31,792 nt of DNA from CAYGZC01 sp964354225 (lineage in GTDB: Bacteria > Bacteroidota > Ignavibacteria > UBA10030 > SZUA-254). Shown piece by piece: positions 1 through 9,350 of the stretch. Where the stretch lies: contig CAYGZC010000001.1 in assembly GCA_964354225.1 (NCBI GenBank), positions 1-31,792 of the forward strand. The letters run 5' to 3'. The translations under genes and the position numbers were made by a program. The notes beneath the pieces were generated by a model. The model searched no databases, was not told the DNA's origin, and worked only from the letters and a program-made list of their open reading frames with translations. Position 1 is the stretch's first letter; each line of letters starts with the position of its first letter.

Positions 1-2
1 TT

Positions 3-443
3 AATATCGGAATGCCGCCAGCAATGGTTTTAGATCTTACTATTTCACGAGCGAACGGGAAGCTCCGTGCTTCGACATTCGGTAACGGCGTGTATGAAAG
101 ACCTCTCGTCAGGATTCCGACGCTTGAACTCAAAATACCGAACGGCGACGAGATATGGGTGGCTGGTAATTCCGAATCGATCCAGTGGTCACATAAATTT
201 ATCGATTTTTTAAAACTTGAATTTACAACCGATAATGGATCAACCTGGAACCCGATTGCTGATAATGTTCCGGCATCTCAGCATTTTTACTCGTGGACTT
301 TGCCAATGGTAACAACAACTACCGCCCGTGTCCGAGTGAGTCAGGTAGGAAATGAACAAATCAAGGATTCGAGTAGTAATCCATTTAGTATTCTCCTCAA
401 TCCCAACGTCTTTGATGGACGGAATTTGATTTCTCTCCAATGA
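3..443 (+). CDS. Upstream part of an interrupted T9SS-exported propeller/Ig-like protein (5' end outside window)
   Basis: The frame is open from the window edge, so the true start lies upstream. The first residues (around TISRANGKLRASTFGNGVYE) look like the last blade of a sialidase/VPS10-type beta-propeller, as found before sorting tails in Ignavibacteria surface proteins. After it comes an Ig-like segment with the phrase PNGDEIWVAGNSESIQW and an Asp-box-like TTDNGSTW. The frame hits TGA at 441-443 and continues open in the same frame to 1523, still reading like the same protein family. I therefore treat this and the next entry as two parts of one gene, broken by a nonsense change or a sequencing error. 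The ATG at 12 is internal and is not the start. The product would be exported and surface-attached; its function is unknown. Confidence 0.6.
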   Translation, partial: NIGMPPAMVLDLTISRANGKLRASTFGNGVYERPLVRIPTLELKIPNGDEIWVAGNSESIQWSHKFIDFLKLEFTTDNGSTWNPIADNVPASQHFYSWTLPMVTTTTARVRVSQVGNEQIKDSSSNPFSILLNPNVFDGRNLISLQ

Positions 444-641
444 AAGGTTGAGGACCCACGAAAGATCACACTTTATCCTACCGCGATCTCCGATGCATTC
501 AAATACAGTGGCTCGTATACTCAAACGGATAGTTTATTAAACGGTGCGGGTTATTGGTTAAAATTTGACTCACCACAAATTATTCCTATCGTCGGCGATT
601 CTATAACAATCGACACAATTCACGTTAATGCTGGCTGGAAT

Positions 642-1523
642 ATGATTGGCTCAATCTCAAGCAAAGTTGCAACAAACAATATCATTGAAATTCCATCGGG
701 CATTGTAACATCAGAATATTTTGCTTACAAAGATGGATATATCGTTTCTGATACAATCAAACCGCGCTCAGGTTACTGGGTGAAGGTTAATACTGATGGG
801 TTGCTTGTTCTATCTACCAACACCACACAGTTAAAATATTCAGGAGATCAATTCTTTAACCGAACCTTGAACACACTGATAATCAGTGATAATGACGATA
901 ATCAGCAAAAACTCTATTTTACATTTGATGGCAGGGACCTACAAATCAAAAAATATGAACTCCCTCCATTACCACCTTCGGGATCGTTCGACGTGCGATT
1001 TGCATCTCAGCGGATGTTAGAGATAGCAGAACAAGGAACGAGTGAATATCCGATTCTTATCTCTTCCAGTAAATATCCAATCACGATTCGGTGGGAGATG
1101 ATCGATGTTACACAAGCAGCTTCGTTGATTGTTGATGGACATACGATTAGCTTAAACGAAACCGGAACAACTAAAATCTACAATCCAACCCGCCTGCCGA
1201 ACGGGCAGGAATCCGAAATCAAACTTCGGTTAGCATCAGGTTCATCAATAGAGATCTCAGAGGATTTTGTTTTACAGCAGAATTATCCGAATCCATTTAA
1301 CCCTTCAACAGTTATTCGTTATTCGTTACCGGTTAACAGTCGGGTGACACTGAAGGTTTACGATATTCAAGGAAAAGAAGTAGCAACACTTGTAGATGAG
1401 TTTCAGATTGCGGGATTCAAGTCGATTGTATGGAATGCAAATAACATAGCGAGCGGAATTTATCTATGCAACATTAGCGCAAACAATTTTAAACGAAACA
1501 TCAAGATGTTATTTATTGAATAA
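642..1523 (+). CDS. Downstream part of the interrupted protein, with T9SS type A sorting tail
   Basis: Protein-like sequence in this frame actually begins at 444, right after the TGA, and includes NGAGYWLKF and HVNAGWNMIGS, phrases typical of T9SS cargo of this lineage. The first ATG is at 642 in the middle of that segment and has no ribosome binding site, so independent translation from it is doubtful. The C-terminal 85 or so residues form a clear type A sorting domain: QQNYPNPFNPSTVIRYSLP, then the beta-rich VTLKVYDIQGKEVATLV and a basic end (KRNIKMLFIE). That tail directs outer-membrane translocation by the type IX system and is then removed. A GC-rich hairpin inside the gene (1193-1209) encodes RLPNGQ and looks like an inserted repeat. 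Family recognised by its tail only; no catalytic domain is visible. Confidence 0.65.
   Translation: MIGSISSKVATNNIIEIPSGIVTSEYFAYKDGYIVSDTIKPRSGYWVKVNTDGLLVLSTNTTQLKYSGDQFFNRTLNTLIISDNDDNQQKLYFTFDGRDLQIKKYELPPLPPSGSFDVRFASQRMLEIAEQGTSEYPILISSSKYPITIRWEMIDVTQAASLIVDGHTISLNETGTTKIYNPTRLPNGQESEIKLRLASGSSIEISEDFVLQQNYPNPFNPSTVIRYSLPVNSRVTLKVYDIQGKEVATLVDEFQIAGFKSIVWNANNIASGIYLCNISANNFKRNIKMLFIE
1193..1209. repeat. Short GC-rich inverted repeat inside the coding sequence
   Basis: CCTGCC and GGCAGG form a 6 bp stem around a 5-base loop in otherwise AT-rich coding sequence. It is translated in frame as part of RLPNGQ. It resembles small mobile palindromes of the CCCGCCTGCCG type, but only one copy is visible here. 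Confidence 0.45.
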
Positions 1524-1545
1524 TTTATAGTAATGGAGGAGTAAA

Positions 1546-3672
1546 TTGAAAAACATAGATTCGACCTTTTTAATAATAATCTCATGGATCTTTTTATTTG
1601 ATTTCGGTTTTGCTCAAAATAATTTCTGGGAACCCATCAATGGACCAGTAGGTGGCATTGTATATTCTCTTACAACTGACACAAACGGATGTTTATACGC
1701 TGGAACGTCATTAGGTGGTGTATTACAATCAACAAACAATGATAATGATTGGAATAATGTTAACAATGGTTTAACAAATTTATGCGTCCGGTCACTTGCT
1801 ATCGATAATGAAGGATATATTTTTGCCGGAACAGGTCATCCAAACTACGATGGTGCAATATTTCGCTCAATAGATAATCCTCCCTGCTGGGTGCAACTTG
1901 ATATTGGTTTAAGTAATCTTGCTATTTATTCACTAGCAATCGATTCTAATGGATACATATTTGCTGGATCAATACCCAAAGGTGTTTTTCGTTCAACTGA
2001 TCATGGAGAAACCTGGTTACAAACTAACAATGGTATAAGCAACACAGTAATCCTCTCGCTTGCAATAAATTCAGATGGACATATCTACGCTGGTACATGT
2101 GGGGGTCTTTTTCTTTCGACCGATAAAGGTGATAATTGGTTTAGGTTATCTAATGGACTCACAGATTCAATAATTGCATGCATTGCAATTAATTCAAATA
2201 TTTATTTTGCTGGGACATCCTCAGGTATATTCCGATCAACCAATAATGGAGGCTTATGGGTACAAATGACCGATACTTCAATCCACACCATAAACATTAA
2301 CAAAGATGGGGATATAATTGCGGGAAGTTTATCTAACGGTGTTTTTCGTTCTACTGATAATGGAGAAAGTTGGTTGCAAGTTAACAAAGGATTGTCAGAC
2401 ACGTCTATTTATTCGCTACACATCAATCATAATGGGGAAATTTTCGCTGGAACAGAAAGTGGTAGCATTTACAAATCAACAAATAACGGTGAGATCTGGT
2501 TTCAAGTGAATAAGGGTGGTCTCACAAATCTTTCAATTTGGTCACTTGGTATCAATTCTCACAATGATATTTTTGTTGGGACACAGGATGGAAATTCTTT
2601 TCGCTCAACCAATAATGGAAAAAGTTGGATAGAGATGATAATTGATACACTTAAACCTCTTGTTTATTCTCTTTCATTTGATTCTCTTGGAAATGCTTTT
2701 GCTGGTACTCGTATAGGAATATTCAGATCATCAGATAATGGGGAAACATGGACATTTTCTACCGATAGTTCTGTTCACATACCTATTCTAGCTTTTCTGA
2801 TTTGCCAACAGAACAACATCTTCACCGCTACCACTCGTGGTATCTTCCGCTCAACAAATGCAGGCGATTCTTGGACTCAAGTAAACAATGGCATAACTGA
2901 TACATCTATATGGTCGTTAACAAAGAACACAGATGGAGTAATTTTTGCAGGTGCACATAATGGCAAAATTTTTCGCTCTACCAACATCGGTGATAGTTGG
3001 GCTCAAACAAAATTTAGCATCCCTGGTGACATTGTATTCTCGTTAGCTGCTAATTCAAATGGATATCTATTCGCCGGTATGGTCGATGCCGCAGGTTATC
3101 GTGGCTGTTACATATCTTCAGATAACGGCGATAACTGGGAAAAAACTAACTTACCTAATTACAATGTAATGTCGCTTAATATTAATTCGAACGATCATAT
3201 TTTCGCGGGGACGAATTATTATGTCTACCAATCGACAGATAATGGACAAACGTGGCAAAGCATCGATAAGGGTCTTACGTATTGGTCCATCCGCACAATG
3301 ATTATTGATAAGAATGGTTATCTTTATGCTGGAACGTCTGGTGGAGGTATCTGTCGAAGCACGCAATCAACGGTCACCTCAGTTATGGAAAATCGACAAT
3401 ATCCACGATTAGGATTCACTCTCGAACAAAATTATCCCAATCCATTTAATCCGATAACAATGATTCAGTACGAAATTCCAGTCGCATCACAGATTAGAAT
3501 TAAGATATACGACTTATCTGGGAAAGAAATCGCAATCTTAGCAAATGAAAAGCGTGAACCAGGAAGGTACGAAATAAAATTCGACGGTTCTGGATTACCA
3601 AGCGGGATCTATTTTTATCGCCTCATCACTGATGAGTGTGAATCTACTAAAAAGCTTATTCTTCTGAAATAG
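1546..3672 (+). CDS. Exported Asp-box beta-propeller protein with T9SS sorting tail
   Basis: The gene starts at TTG 1546, preceded by GGAGGA (1535-1540) five bases upstream, 22 bases after the previous stop. The 708-residue product has an N-terminal signal peptide (about residues 1-24, ending GFAQ). It is then filled by repeats of about 40-45 residues, each with an Asp-box (S-T/S-D/N-x-G-x-x-W, for example STDHGETW, STDNGESW, STDNGQTW) followed by GxIFAGT. I count 13 clear boxes plus a degenerate last one, which would fit two seven-bladed propellers, the arrangement of GH74-type enzymes and sortilin-like proteins. No catalytic residues can be assigned. About the last 80 residues are a type A sorting tail (EQNYPNPFNPITMIQYEIP). 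It is probably secreted and anchored on the cell surface, perhaps binding polysaccharide or protein. It could equally be purely structural. Confidence 0.85.
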   Translation: MKNIDSTFLIIISWIFLFDFGFAQNNFWEPINGPVGGIVYSLTTDTNGCLYAGTSLGGVLQSTNNDNDWNNVNNGLTNLCVRSLAIDNEGYIFAGTGHPNYDGAIFRSIDNPPCWVQLDIGLSNLAIYSLAIDSNGYIFAGSIPKGVFRSTDHGETWLQTNNGISNTVILSLAINSDGHIYAGTCGGLFLSTDKGDNWFRLSNGLTDSIIACIAINSNIYFAGTSSGIFRSTNNGGLWVQMTDTSIHTININKDGDIIAGSLSNGVFRSTDNGESWLQVNKGLSDTSIYSLHINHNGEIFAGTESGSIYKSTNNGEIWFQVNKGGLTNLSIWSLGINSHNDIFVGTQDGNSFRSTNNGKSWIEMIIDTLKPLVYSLSFDSLGNAFAGTRIGIFRSSDNGETWTFSTDSSVHIPILAFLICQQNNIFTATTRGIFRSTNAGDSWTQVNNGITDTSIWSLTKNTDGVIFAGAHNGKIFRSTNIGDSWAQTKFSIPGDIVFSLAANSNGYLFAGMVDAAGYRGCYISSDNGDNWEKTNLPNYNVMSLNINSNDHIFAGTNYYVYQSTDNGQTWQSIDKGLTYWSIRTMIIDKNGYLYAGTSGGGICRSTQSTVTSVMENRQYPRLGFTLEQNYPNPFNPITMIQYEIPVASQIRIKIYDLSGKEIAILANEKREPGRYEIKFDGSGLPSGIYFYRLITDECESTKKLILLK

Positions 3673-4055
3673 GTTGAATAACTTGCACTACTTAGGACTT
3701 TGGATTAATCTTTCTTTTCAACCTTCTCCTTGAATTTCCATCATTTCCCTTCAATATTCACCATTTTCCTTCAATTTGTTCTAAGGATAGGAAACTATTA
3801 TGATATTAGTGATGTTATATATTACGAAATTTAAGACACCTATTATTTGCATATTGACAATGAAAGAAAGGGATGTTATATTTCAAATCATATTTATTCG
3901 TTCTTATTCTATGATTAACAAACTTCCATCGAGGCATTTTAAAATTTTCAATTACTAGCATCCCCCTGCCAGTATTTTGTATTTAGACGATTGATGATGT
4001 TACACGTAAGAAATTGTTTTTCAAATTAACTATCAACAACATAAAGGAGTGCGTC
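3673..4055. other. Gene-free stretch, AT-rich, with a short imperfect tandem repeat
   Basis: This 383-base gap holds no convincing reading frame. A 19-20 base unit (TTCCATCATTTCCCTTCAAT) is present twice imperfectly at 3736-3755 and 3757-3775. The only other item I can support is a sigma70-like promoter at 3854-3882, listed separately. I see no strong terminator hairpin after the stop at 3672. Confidence 0.5.
3854..3882 (+). promoter_or_regulatory. Putative sigma70-type promoter of the beta-helix/cohesin genes
   Basis: TTGACA (3854-3859) is followed after 17 bases by TATATT (3877-3882), 11 of 12 bases matching the sigma70 consensus. It sits about 170 bases before the start at 4056, leaving a long leader. 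The -10 region (TATATTTC) also comes close to the Bacteroidetes TAnnTTTG form, so the sigma factor class is not settled. Confidence 0.45.
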
Positions 4056-7000
4056 ATGAAAAATTTTATAATAATTATTTTTGTCCTTTCTTTAGTATCA
4101 CAAGTGAATGGACAAACGATTATATCCGGTACAATTACCGACACAGTATGGCATCTTTCTGGAAATCCCTACATAGTTACTTCCAATGCCACAATCCTTC
4201 AGAACAAAACTCTAACCATAGATTCCGGAGTTGTTGTTCGATTCCAAAGTAATCAGGGATTGTACATCAATGGGACACTAAATGCCCGCTACACCCTTTT
4301 CACTTCTGCTAAAGATACCAATTTGGGTTCTCCGGCAAAAGGAGATTGGAATTACATTCAAGTCGGTAATAGCAGTAGTGGTGTAGCTAACTTTGATACA
4401 TGCCGCATCAGATATGGCGGAACAAGTTACTTCCCATCTGTAAATCCGAATCTCTATGTTTATTGGGGATCAGCAACAATCAAAGGAACCGATATCACAA
4501 GCAGTAAGAATTATGGTATTTTGCTAAACACTTCAGGCACCGCGACATTATCGAATACTAATATCGCTTCATGCGAGTGGCCCATCGTATACAACGGACC
4601 GGGCTCTCTAATTTTTAATAACGGTAATATTCTAACCGGAAACACGCATAATGGAATTTGGCTAAATTACTATGGCAATTCCAATGCATTGGTCCTCGAT
4701 ACTGTTAGTATTCCATATGTATTAGGATCGTATACGGTTTATGCAGGCGGTTCGATCCAAATTGCTTCCGGAAATATGTTAAAGTTTACCAGTGGAGGAC
4801 GTATAGATGTTAGCGGTTCGTTAAATGCCGTGGCAGCATTGGGTCAAAATATACAATTCACCAGTTATACCGATGATAATGTTGGCGGCGATACAAACGC
4901 TGATGGAACTGCAACCGCGCCTACATCGAGAAATTGGGATGGCGTTGTATTCGAAGATGCAAGCATAGATGGAAACTGCAATATGAGGAAGTGCAAAATA
5001 ACCTTTGCCGGCTCAGGAAATATTGGTGGCATAACGATGTATAACGCAAGTCCGACAATTGACAGTTGCGATATGGCGAATAATTATTACGGTGCGATGA
5101 TGCAATATGTCTCTAATCCGAATTTTACAAATAATACAATCGGATCTAGTGTTATGGTGCCCATTGCAATGTCATTTGCAGCAAATCCAATCTTTGTAGA
5201 CAATACGTTTTCATTTTCCGATAATTCGTACGATGCAATAGGTTTGCTCGGTGGAACGCTTCCGGCGAATGCGGTTCTCCCCATCCGCTCGGTTACATCA
5301 ATTCCTAATGTTACCTACCTTCTTCTTGAAGCTGTAACAGTTCCGGTCGGCAACAGCCTTACTATTAATAAAGGAGTTGTAATAAAAGGATACAGCAATT
5401 ATCAAAGAATAGTTGTTCAAGGAAAATTAACCGCAAATGCCACTCCCGATAGCATGATAACCATTACATCCGCAAAGGATGATAATTTTGGAAATCCTGG
5501 TGATTCTAACAAAGACGGTACACAAACAACACCGAATAAAGGTGATTGGGGTGGAATCGTTTTCGAGCAAGGCAGCGATACTACTTCCATCTTGAACTAC
5601 TGCCGCTTCCAGTATGCAAGTCTACCTAGTTCATATTACAACACACGCTACATCAGCGGTGGTACTGTAACAACTGTTGGAACAGCTCCAACAATATCAA
5701 ACTGTGTACTTAAAGATACTTATTATGGAATTTATGCTTTTCAATCTTCAAGACCTAGAATCATCAACGACACTATCATCAACACAACTTATACTCCGAT
5801 TGCGATTTCGGTTTCTGCCGATCCGATATTTAGCGGAGTTCATTTCATAAACACTTCATGGACAGCGCTTGGAATCATTGGAGAGAACTTAGGATTCAAC
5901 GGAACTATCCGGAAGCGTAATGTTGCTGGGTACGATAACATCACATACGTTTTGCTTGAGGATCTCACTGTTAATTCCGGAACAAATATGACAATAGATC
6001 CTGGTGTTGTCATCAAAGTAAATGGACAGTCAATCTATGTCAACGGCGGCTTTAGAGCCAAAGGGACAGCCGCGGAAGGACGAATTGTGTTTACATCCTT
6101 AAAAGACGATAATTTCGGGAATCCGGGTGATACAAATGGCGACGGCGCCGCAACTTCCCCAGCTTGGGGTAATTGGCAAACAATTCAATTTTTAGCAACG
6201 AGTGATGATGGATTCTGCCTCATCGATAGTTGTTTGATAAAATACGGAGGATCGTATTATGGAGGAGTAACATTTACAAATGCGGGTGGAACATTATCAA
6301 ACACCATACTCAGTGATATTTATAATTACGGAATTGAATGCGATGGCGGTGCAACGCCAACTATCAATGGTGTTGATATCATTAATTGCCGTTTAGACCC
6401 GATTGCTATGTCGTTAACTTCTGATCCGACTTTTTTGAATATCACCTTCGCTGCAAATGGCAGTAAGGGCATCAGAATTCTTGAAGGCACTCTCTCATCA
6501 AACGCGACTCTTTACACTCGCGATGTTGCGGGTATAAATAATATTGCTTATATCGTTGGCAACTTGACTATTGCCCCAAATGCTGTTCTCACTATTGCAC
6601 CCGAAGTAGTAATTAAGTTTGTGAACAACGGTTACAGCGGCATTTACGTTCAGGGTGCGCTCATTGCCGACGGTACTGCAGTGCAAAAAATTATTTTCAC
6701 TTCATTACCCGACGATGCGGATGGAGGAGATACAAACAACGATGGAAATGCTACTCAACCTGCTCGCGGAAATTGGAATGTCATCGATTTCGTAAGTTCG
6801 TCTGCTGATACCTTGAATTCATTAAAAAATTGTGAATTCAGATATGGCGGCAGCGGATATTATGCGTATAACTATACGTATGGAGTAATTAGAGCAACAA
6901 ACGCCAAAGTCGTTGCTGATAGCTGTGTTATTCAGCAATCCAATACAACAGCGATTGGAGTATTTGGCAGCGCGGATCCAATATTTACGAACATTCAAAT

Positions 7001-9290
7001 TAACAACATCAGCGGCTGTCCGGTTGCAATGAGCATGTTCTCGAATCCGACATTCACTAACATTTCAGCTTTGAATATCGGATATATGGCGCTGGGTATA
7101 GTTCCTGAAAATTATTCTGTCGATGATACAATCCCTCTCAGAAATTTTGCTGGATATGAAAACATCACATACTATTTATACACTACATGCACAATCAATT
7201 CAGGAACTGTATTGACAATTCCTTCCGGGCTTGTTTTTAAGAATGGCGACTTGACCGTCAATGGCGCTATCGTTGTCAATGGCACTTCAACATCTCCTGT
7301 AATATTCACAGACGATGCTGATGATAGTTACGGTAATCCCACAGATTCAAAAGGTGATGGCTCTTTGACAAAACCAACCATTCAAGGCAGTTCACGAATT
7401 TATTTTTCGGATATCAGTAACGATAGTATAAACGTTGTCAATCATGCTATAATCCGATATCGTGACGGTGGAATCACTACGTTAAGCAGTTCACCTAAAA
7501 TTATTAATACAACTTTCGATAAGAATAATTGGGGTGTATATCTTACCGGTGTCTCAGATCCGATAATTGATACTTGCGTTTTCAGTAACCTTACATACGC
7601 CCCGCTTAGAACATCACTTGTTTCCTATCCGCGTTCAACTGAGAATAATATAATATCCGGCACAACTTATCGCGCAATCGGAGTTCTTGAGAATGAAACA
7701 CTTGTGCAAGATGTAACGCTGGTAAAACGAAACTTCGCAGACATCACCAATATTCCTTACCTATTCGGAAATTACAACATCGGGACTGGTGCAGTTTTAA
7801 CTATTTCTCCCGGTGTCGTTCTTAAATTCTTCTACTTTAACGGTATGACTGTTAGAAAAGGGCTTATTGCTGAAGGTGGATCCACTCCGGACAGCACGAT
7901 TGTATTTACCGATTACCGTGATGATTTTTATGGCGGAGATACCAACGCAGATACAACAGCGACTTCTCCTTACAGCAGCTATAATGGCTGGTATGGAATT
8001 ACATTTCAGGATGAATCACTAGACCCGCTTTGCCGTTTAAAAAATTGCATATTTAGATATGCTGGTTTATCGTACAGCACTTCTGCAATTACGGCAAATA
8101 ATGCAAGCCCCACAATTACGTACTCCTCATTATCGAAGAACTACAATGGAGTAACAGCAACCGGATCAGCAAATCCTGTTATCAATTATTGCGACATATT
8201 CCAGAACTCAAATTATGGCGTTAATAACGTCAACAAAACATTCAACATTGATGCTCGATATAACTGGTGGGGAAACAATTCAGGACCAACACATTCCGGA
8301 AATCCCGGCGGTACGGGTGATGCAGTAACCGACAGCGTCCGCTATCTGCCATTCCGCACAATCGGCGCACGGCAGCCAATCGCTGGCGATGTTAGTTTGA
8401 ACGGTATTGTACAAGCATATGATGCCACTGAAATTCTTCAGTACATTGTCGATCCTATAACTTACCCCCTCAACCCAACTCAACAGCAGGTAGCTGATGT
8501 CAGTGGAGCAGCTGGAATAACATCATACGATGCTTCACTAATCTTGCAGTATGTTGTAGGGAATATTCTTGCCTTCCCAAGCGAAGGTGGTGTAAATATT
8601 CCACTATCAATTCCGAAAGTGATGGCTTCTTCGATTGAATTTGGGAATGGGGTTATTAACAATTCAAGTGTAACAGTTCCAATCCATGCAAGTAATATTC
8701 ATAATTTTGCATCCGCTGATATCCAGATAAAATTCGACGGTAATATTCTCACACCAACCGACGTTAAACTATCTTCGGATCTTTCCGGAATGCTGATGCA
8801 AAAGAAATATTCGGATGGAATTATTTCAATTGCTGTTGCAGGTAACAAGACTTTCGATATCAACGGAGACGTTTTGTACTTAACCTTCCACATCAAAGAT
8901 AACGGAAAGACATCATTAACATTCACCCGGTTGTTACTAAACGAACAAGATTTTGTTTCTTTAGTAAATTCGGGTAATATCGTTCTCAACAGTAAACCTA
9001 CTGAGTTTGTGCTATATCAGAATTATCCGAATCCTTTTAACCCCACAACAAAAATTCAGTACCAGATTCCGGAAGAAGGCTCGCACGTTACTCTTAAGAT
9101 ATACAACATCGTTGGTGAATTGGTCAAGACCCTTGTGGATGGAATCCAGCCGACCGGTGATTATCAAATTGTTTGGGATGGAACGAATGATGCTGGACTT
9201 CAGGTTGGAAGTGGAAGTTATATTTATCGTATTACGGCAACCGGCAATAAAAACTTTACCGGTGTCAAGAAAATGCTCCTAATGAAATAA
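4056..9290 (+). CDS. Giant modular parallel beta-helix surface protein with dockerin, cohesin and T9SS tail
   Basis: The ATG at 4056 is chosen because AAGGAG (4044-4049) lies six bases upstream and it begins a clean signal peptide (MKNFIIIIFVLSLVSQVNGQ); the in-frame ATG at 4014 has neither. The product is 1744 residues. Residues 20-1430 are repeated modules of about 200 residues rich in short beta-helix turns. Six contain a Ca-loop-like GDTNxDG or relative (near residues 278, 481, 690, 890, 1095, 1294) followed by GNW or GDW; an earlier module near residue 88 lacks it. Residues about 1442-1505 form a type I dockerin: a first loop GDVSLNGIVQAYD with D1-S3-N5-D12 spacing, and a second ADVSGAAGITSYD lacking the residue-5 ligand. 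Residues about 1520-1640 resemble a cohesin and the last 90 a sorting tail (YQNYPNPFNPTTKIQYQIP). Parallel beta-helices often bind or cleave polysaccharides; no catalytic residues are recognisable. It is likely co-transcribed with the cohesin gene 60 bases downstream. Confidence 0.85.
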   Translation: MKNFIIIIFVLSLVSQVNGQTIISGTITDTVWHLSGNPYIVTSNATILQNKTLTIDSGVVVRFQSNQGLYINGTLNARYTLFTSAKDTNLGSPAKGDWNYIQVGNSSSGVANFDTCRIRYGGTSYFPSVNPNLYVYWGSATIKGTDITSSKNYGILLNTSGTATLSNTNIASCEWPIVYNGPGSLIFNNGNILTGNTHNGIWLNYYGNSNALVLDTVSIPYVLGSYTVYAGGSIQIASGNMLKFTSGGRIDVSGSLNAVAALGQNIQFTSYTDDNVGGDTNADGTATAPTSRNWDGVVFEDASIDGNCNMRKCKITFAGSGNIGGITMYNASPTIDSCDMANNYYGAMMQYVSNPNFTNNTIGSSVMVPIAMSFAANPIFVDNTFSFSDNSYDAIGLLGGTLPANAVLPIRSVTSIPNVTYLLLEAVTVPVGNSLTINKGVVIKGYSNYQRIVVQGKLTANATPDSMITITSAKDDNFGNPGDSNKDGTQTTPNKGDWGGIVFEQGSDTTSILNYCRFQYASLPSSYYNTRYISGGTVTTVGTAPTISNCVLKDTYYGIYAFQSSRPRIINDTIINTTYTPIAISVSADPIFSGVHFINTSWTALGIIGENLGFNGTIRKRNVAGYDNITYVLLEDLTVNSGTNMTIDPGVVIKVNGQSIYVNGGFRAKGTAAEGRIVFTSLKDDNFGNPGDTNGDGAATSPAWGNWQTIQFLATSDDGFCLIDSCLIKYGGSYYGGVTFTNAGGTLSNTILSDIYNYGIECDGGATPTINGVDIINCRLDPIAMSLTSDPTFLNITFAANGSKGIRILEGTLSSNATLYTRDVAGINNIAYIVGNLTIAPNAVLTIAPEVVIKFVNNGYSGIYVQGALIADGTAVQKIIFTSLPDDADGGDTNNDGNATQPARGNWNVIDFVSSSADTLNSLKNCEFRYGGSGYYAYNYTYGVIRATNAKVVADSCVIQQSNTTAIGVFGSADPIFTNIQINNISGCPVAMSMFSNPTFTNISALNIGYMALGIVPENYSVDDTIPLRNFAGYENITYYLYTTCTINSGTVLTIPSGLVFKNGDLTVNGAIVVNGTSTSPVIFTDDADDSYGNPTDSKGDGSLTKPTIQGSSRIYFSDISNDSINVVNHAIIRYRDGGITTLSSSPKIINTTFDKNNWGVYLTGVSDPIIDTCVFSNLTYAPLRTSLVSYPRSTENNIISGTTYRAIGVLENETLVQDVTLVKRNFADITNIPYLFGNYNIGTGAVLTISPGVVLKFFYFNGMTVRKGLIAEGGSTPDSTIVFTDYRDDFYGGDTNADTTATSPYSSYNGWYGITFQDESLDPLCRLKNCIFRYAGLSYSTSAITANNASPTITYSSLSKNYNGVTATGSANPVINYCDIFQNSNYGVNNVNKTFNIDARYNWWGNNSGPTHSGNPGGTGDAVTDSVRYLPFRTIGARQPIAGDVSLNGIVQAYDATEILQYIVDPITYPLNPTQQQVADVSGAAGITSYDASLILQYVVGNILAFPSEGGVNIPLSIPKVMASSIEFGNGVINNSSVTVPIHASNIHNFASADIQIKFDGNILTPTDVKLSSDLSGMLMQKKYSDGIISIAVAGNKTFDINGDVLYLTFHIKDNGKTSLTFTRLLLNEQDFVSLVNSGNIVLNSKPTEFVLYQNYPNPFNPTTKIQYQIPEEGSHVTLKIYNIVGELVKTLVDGIQPTGDYQIVWDGTNDAGLQVGSGSYIYRITATGNKNFTGVKKMLLMK

Positions 9291-9350
9291 TTCACGATTA
9301 AACCGGATGATAAATCAAATGATCACCATTAATCTAAGGAGCAAATGAAA

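Noticed and set aside
441..443. TGA read as tryptophan (alternative genetic code)
   Set aside because: Several clear genes here end in TGA (cohesin protein at 11351, hslV, the enoyl-CoA hydratase), and no other gene has internal TGA.
3736..3775. Possible start of a CRISPR array
   Set aside because: There are only two imperfect AT-rich units, adjacent with no spacer, and no cas gene nearby.
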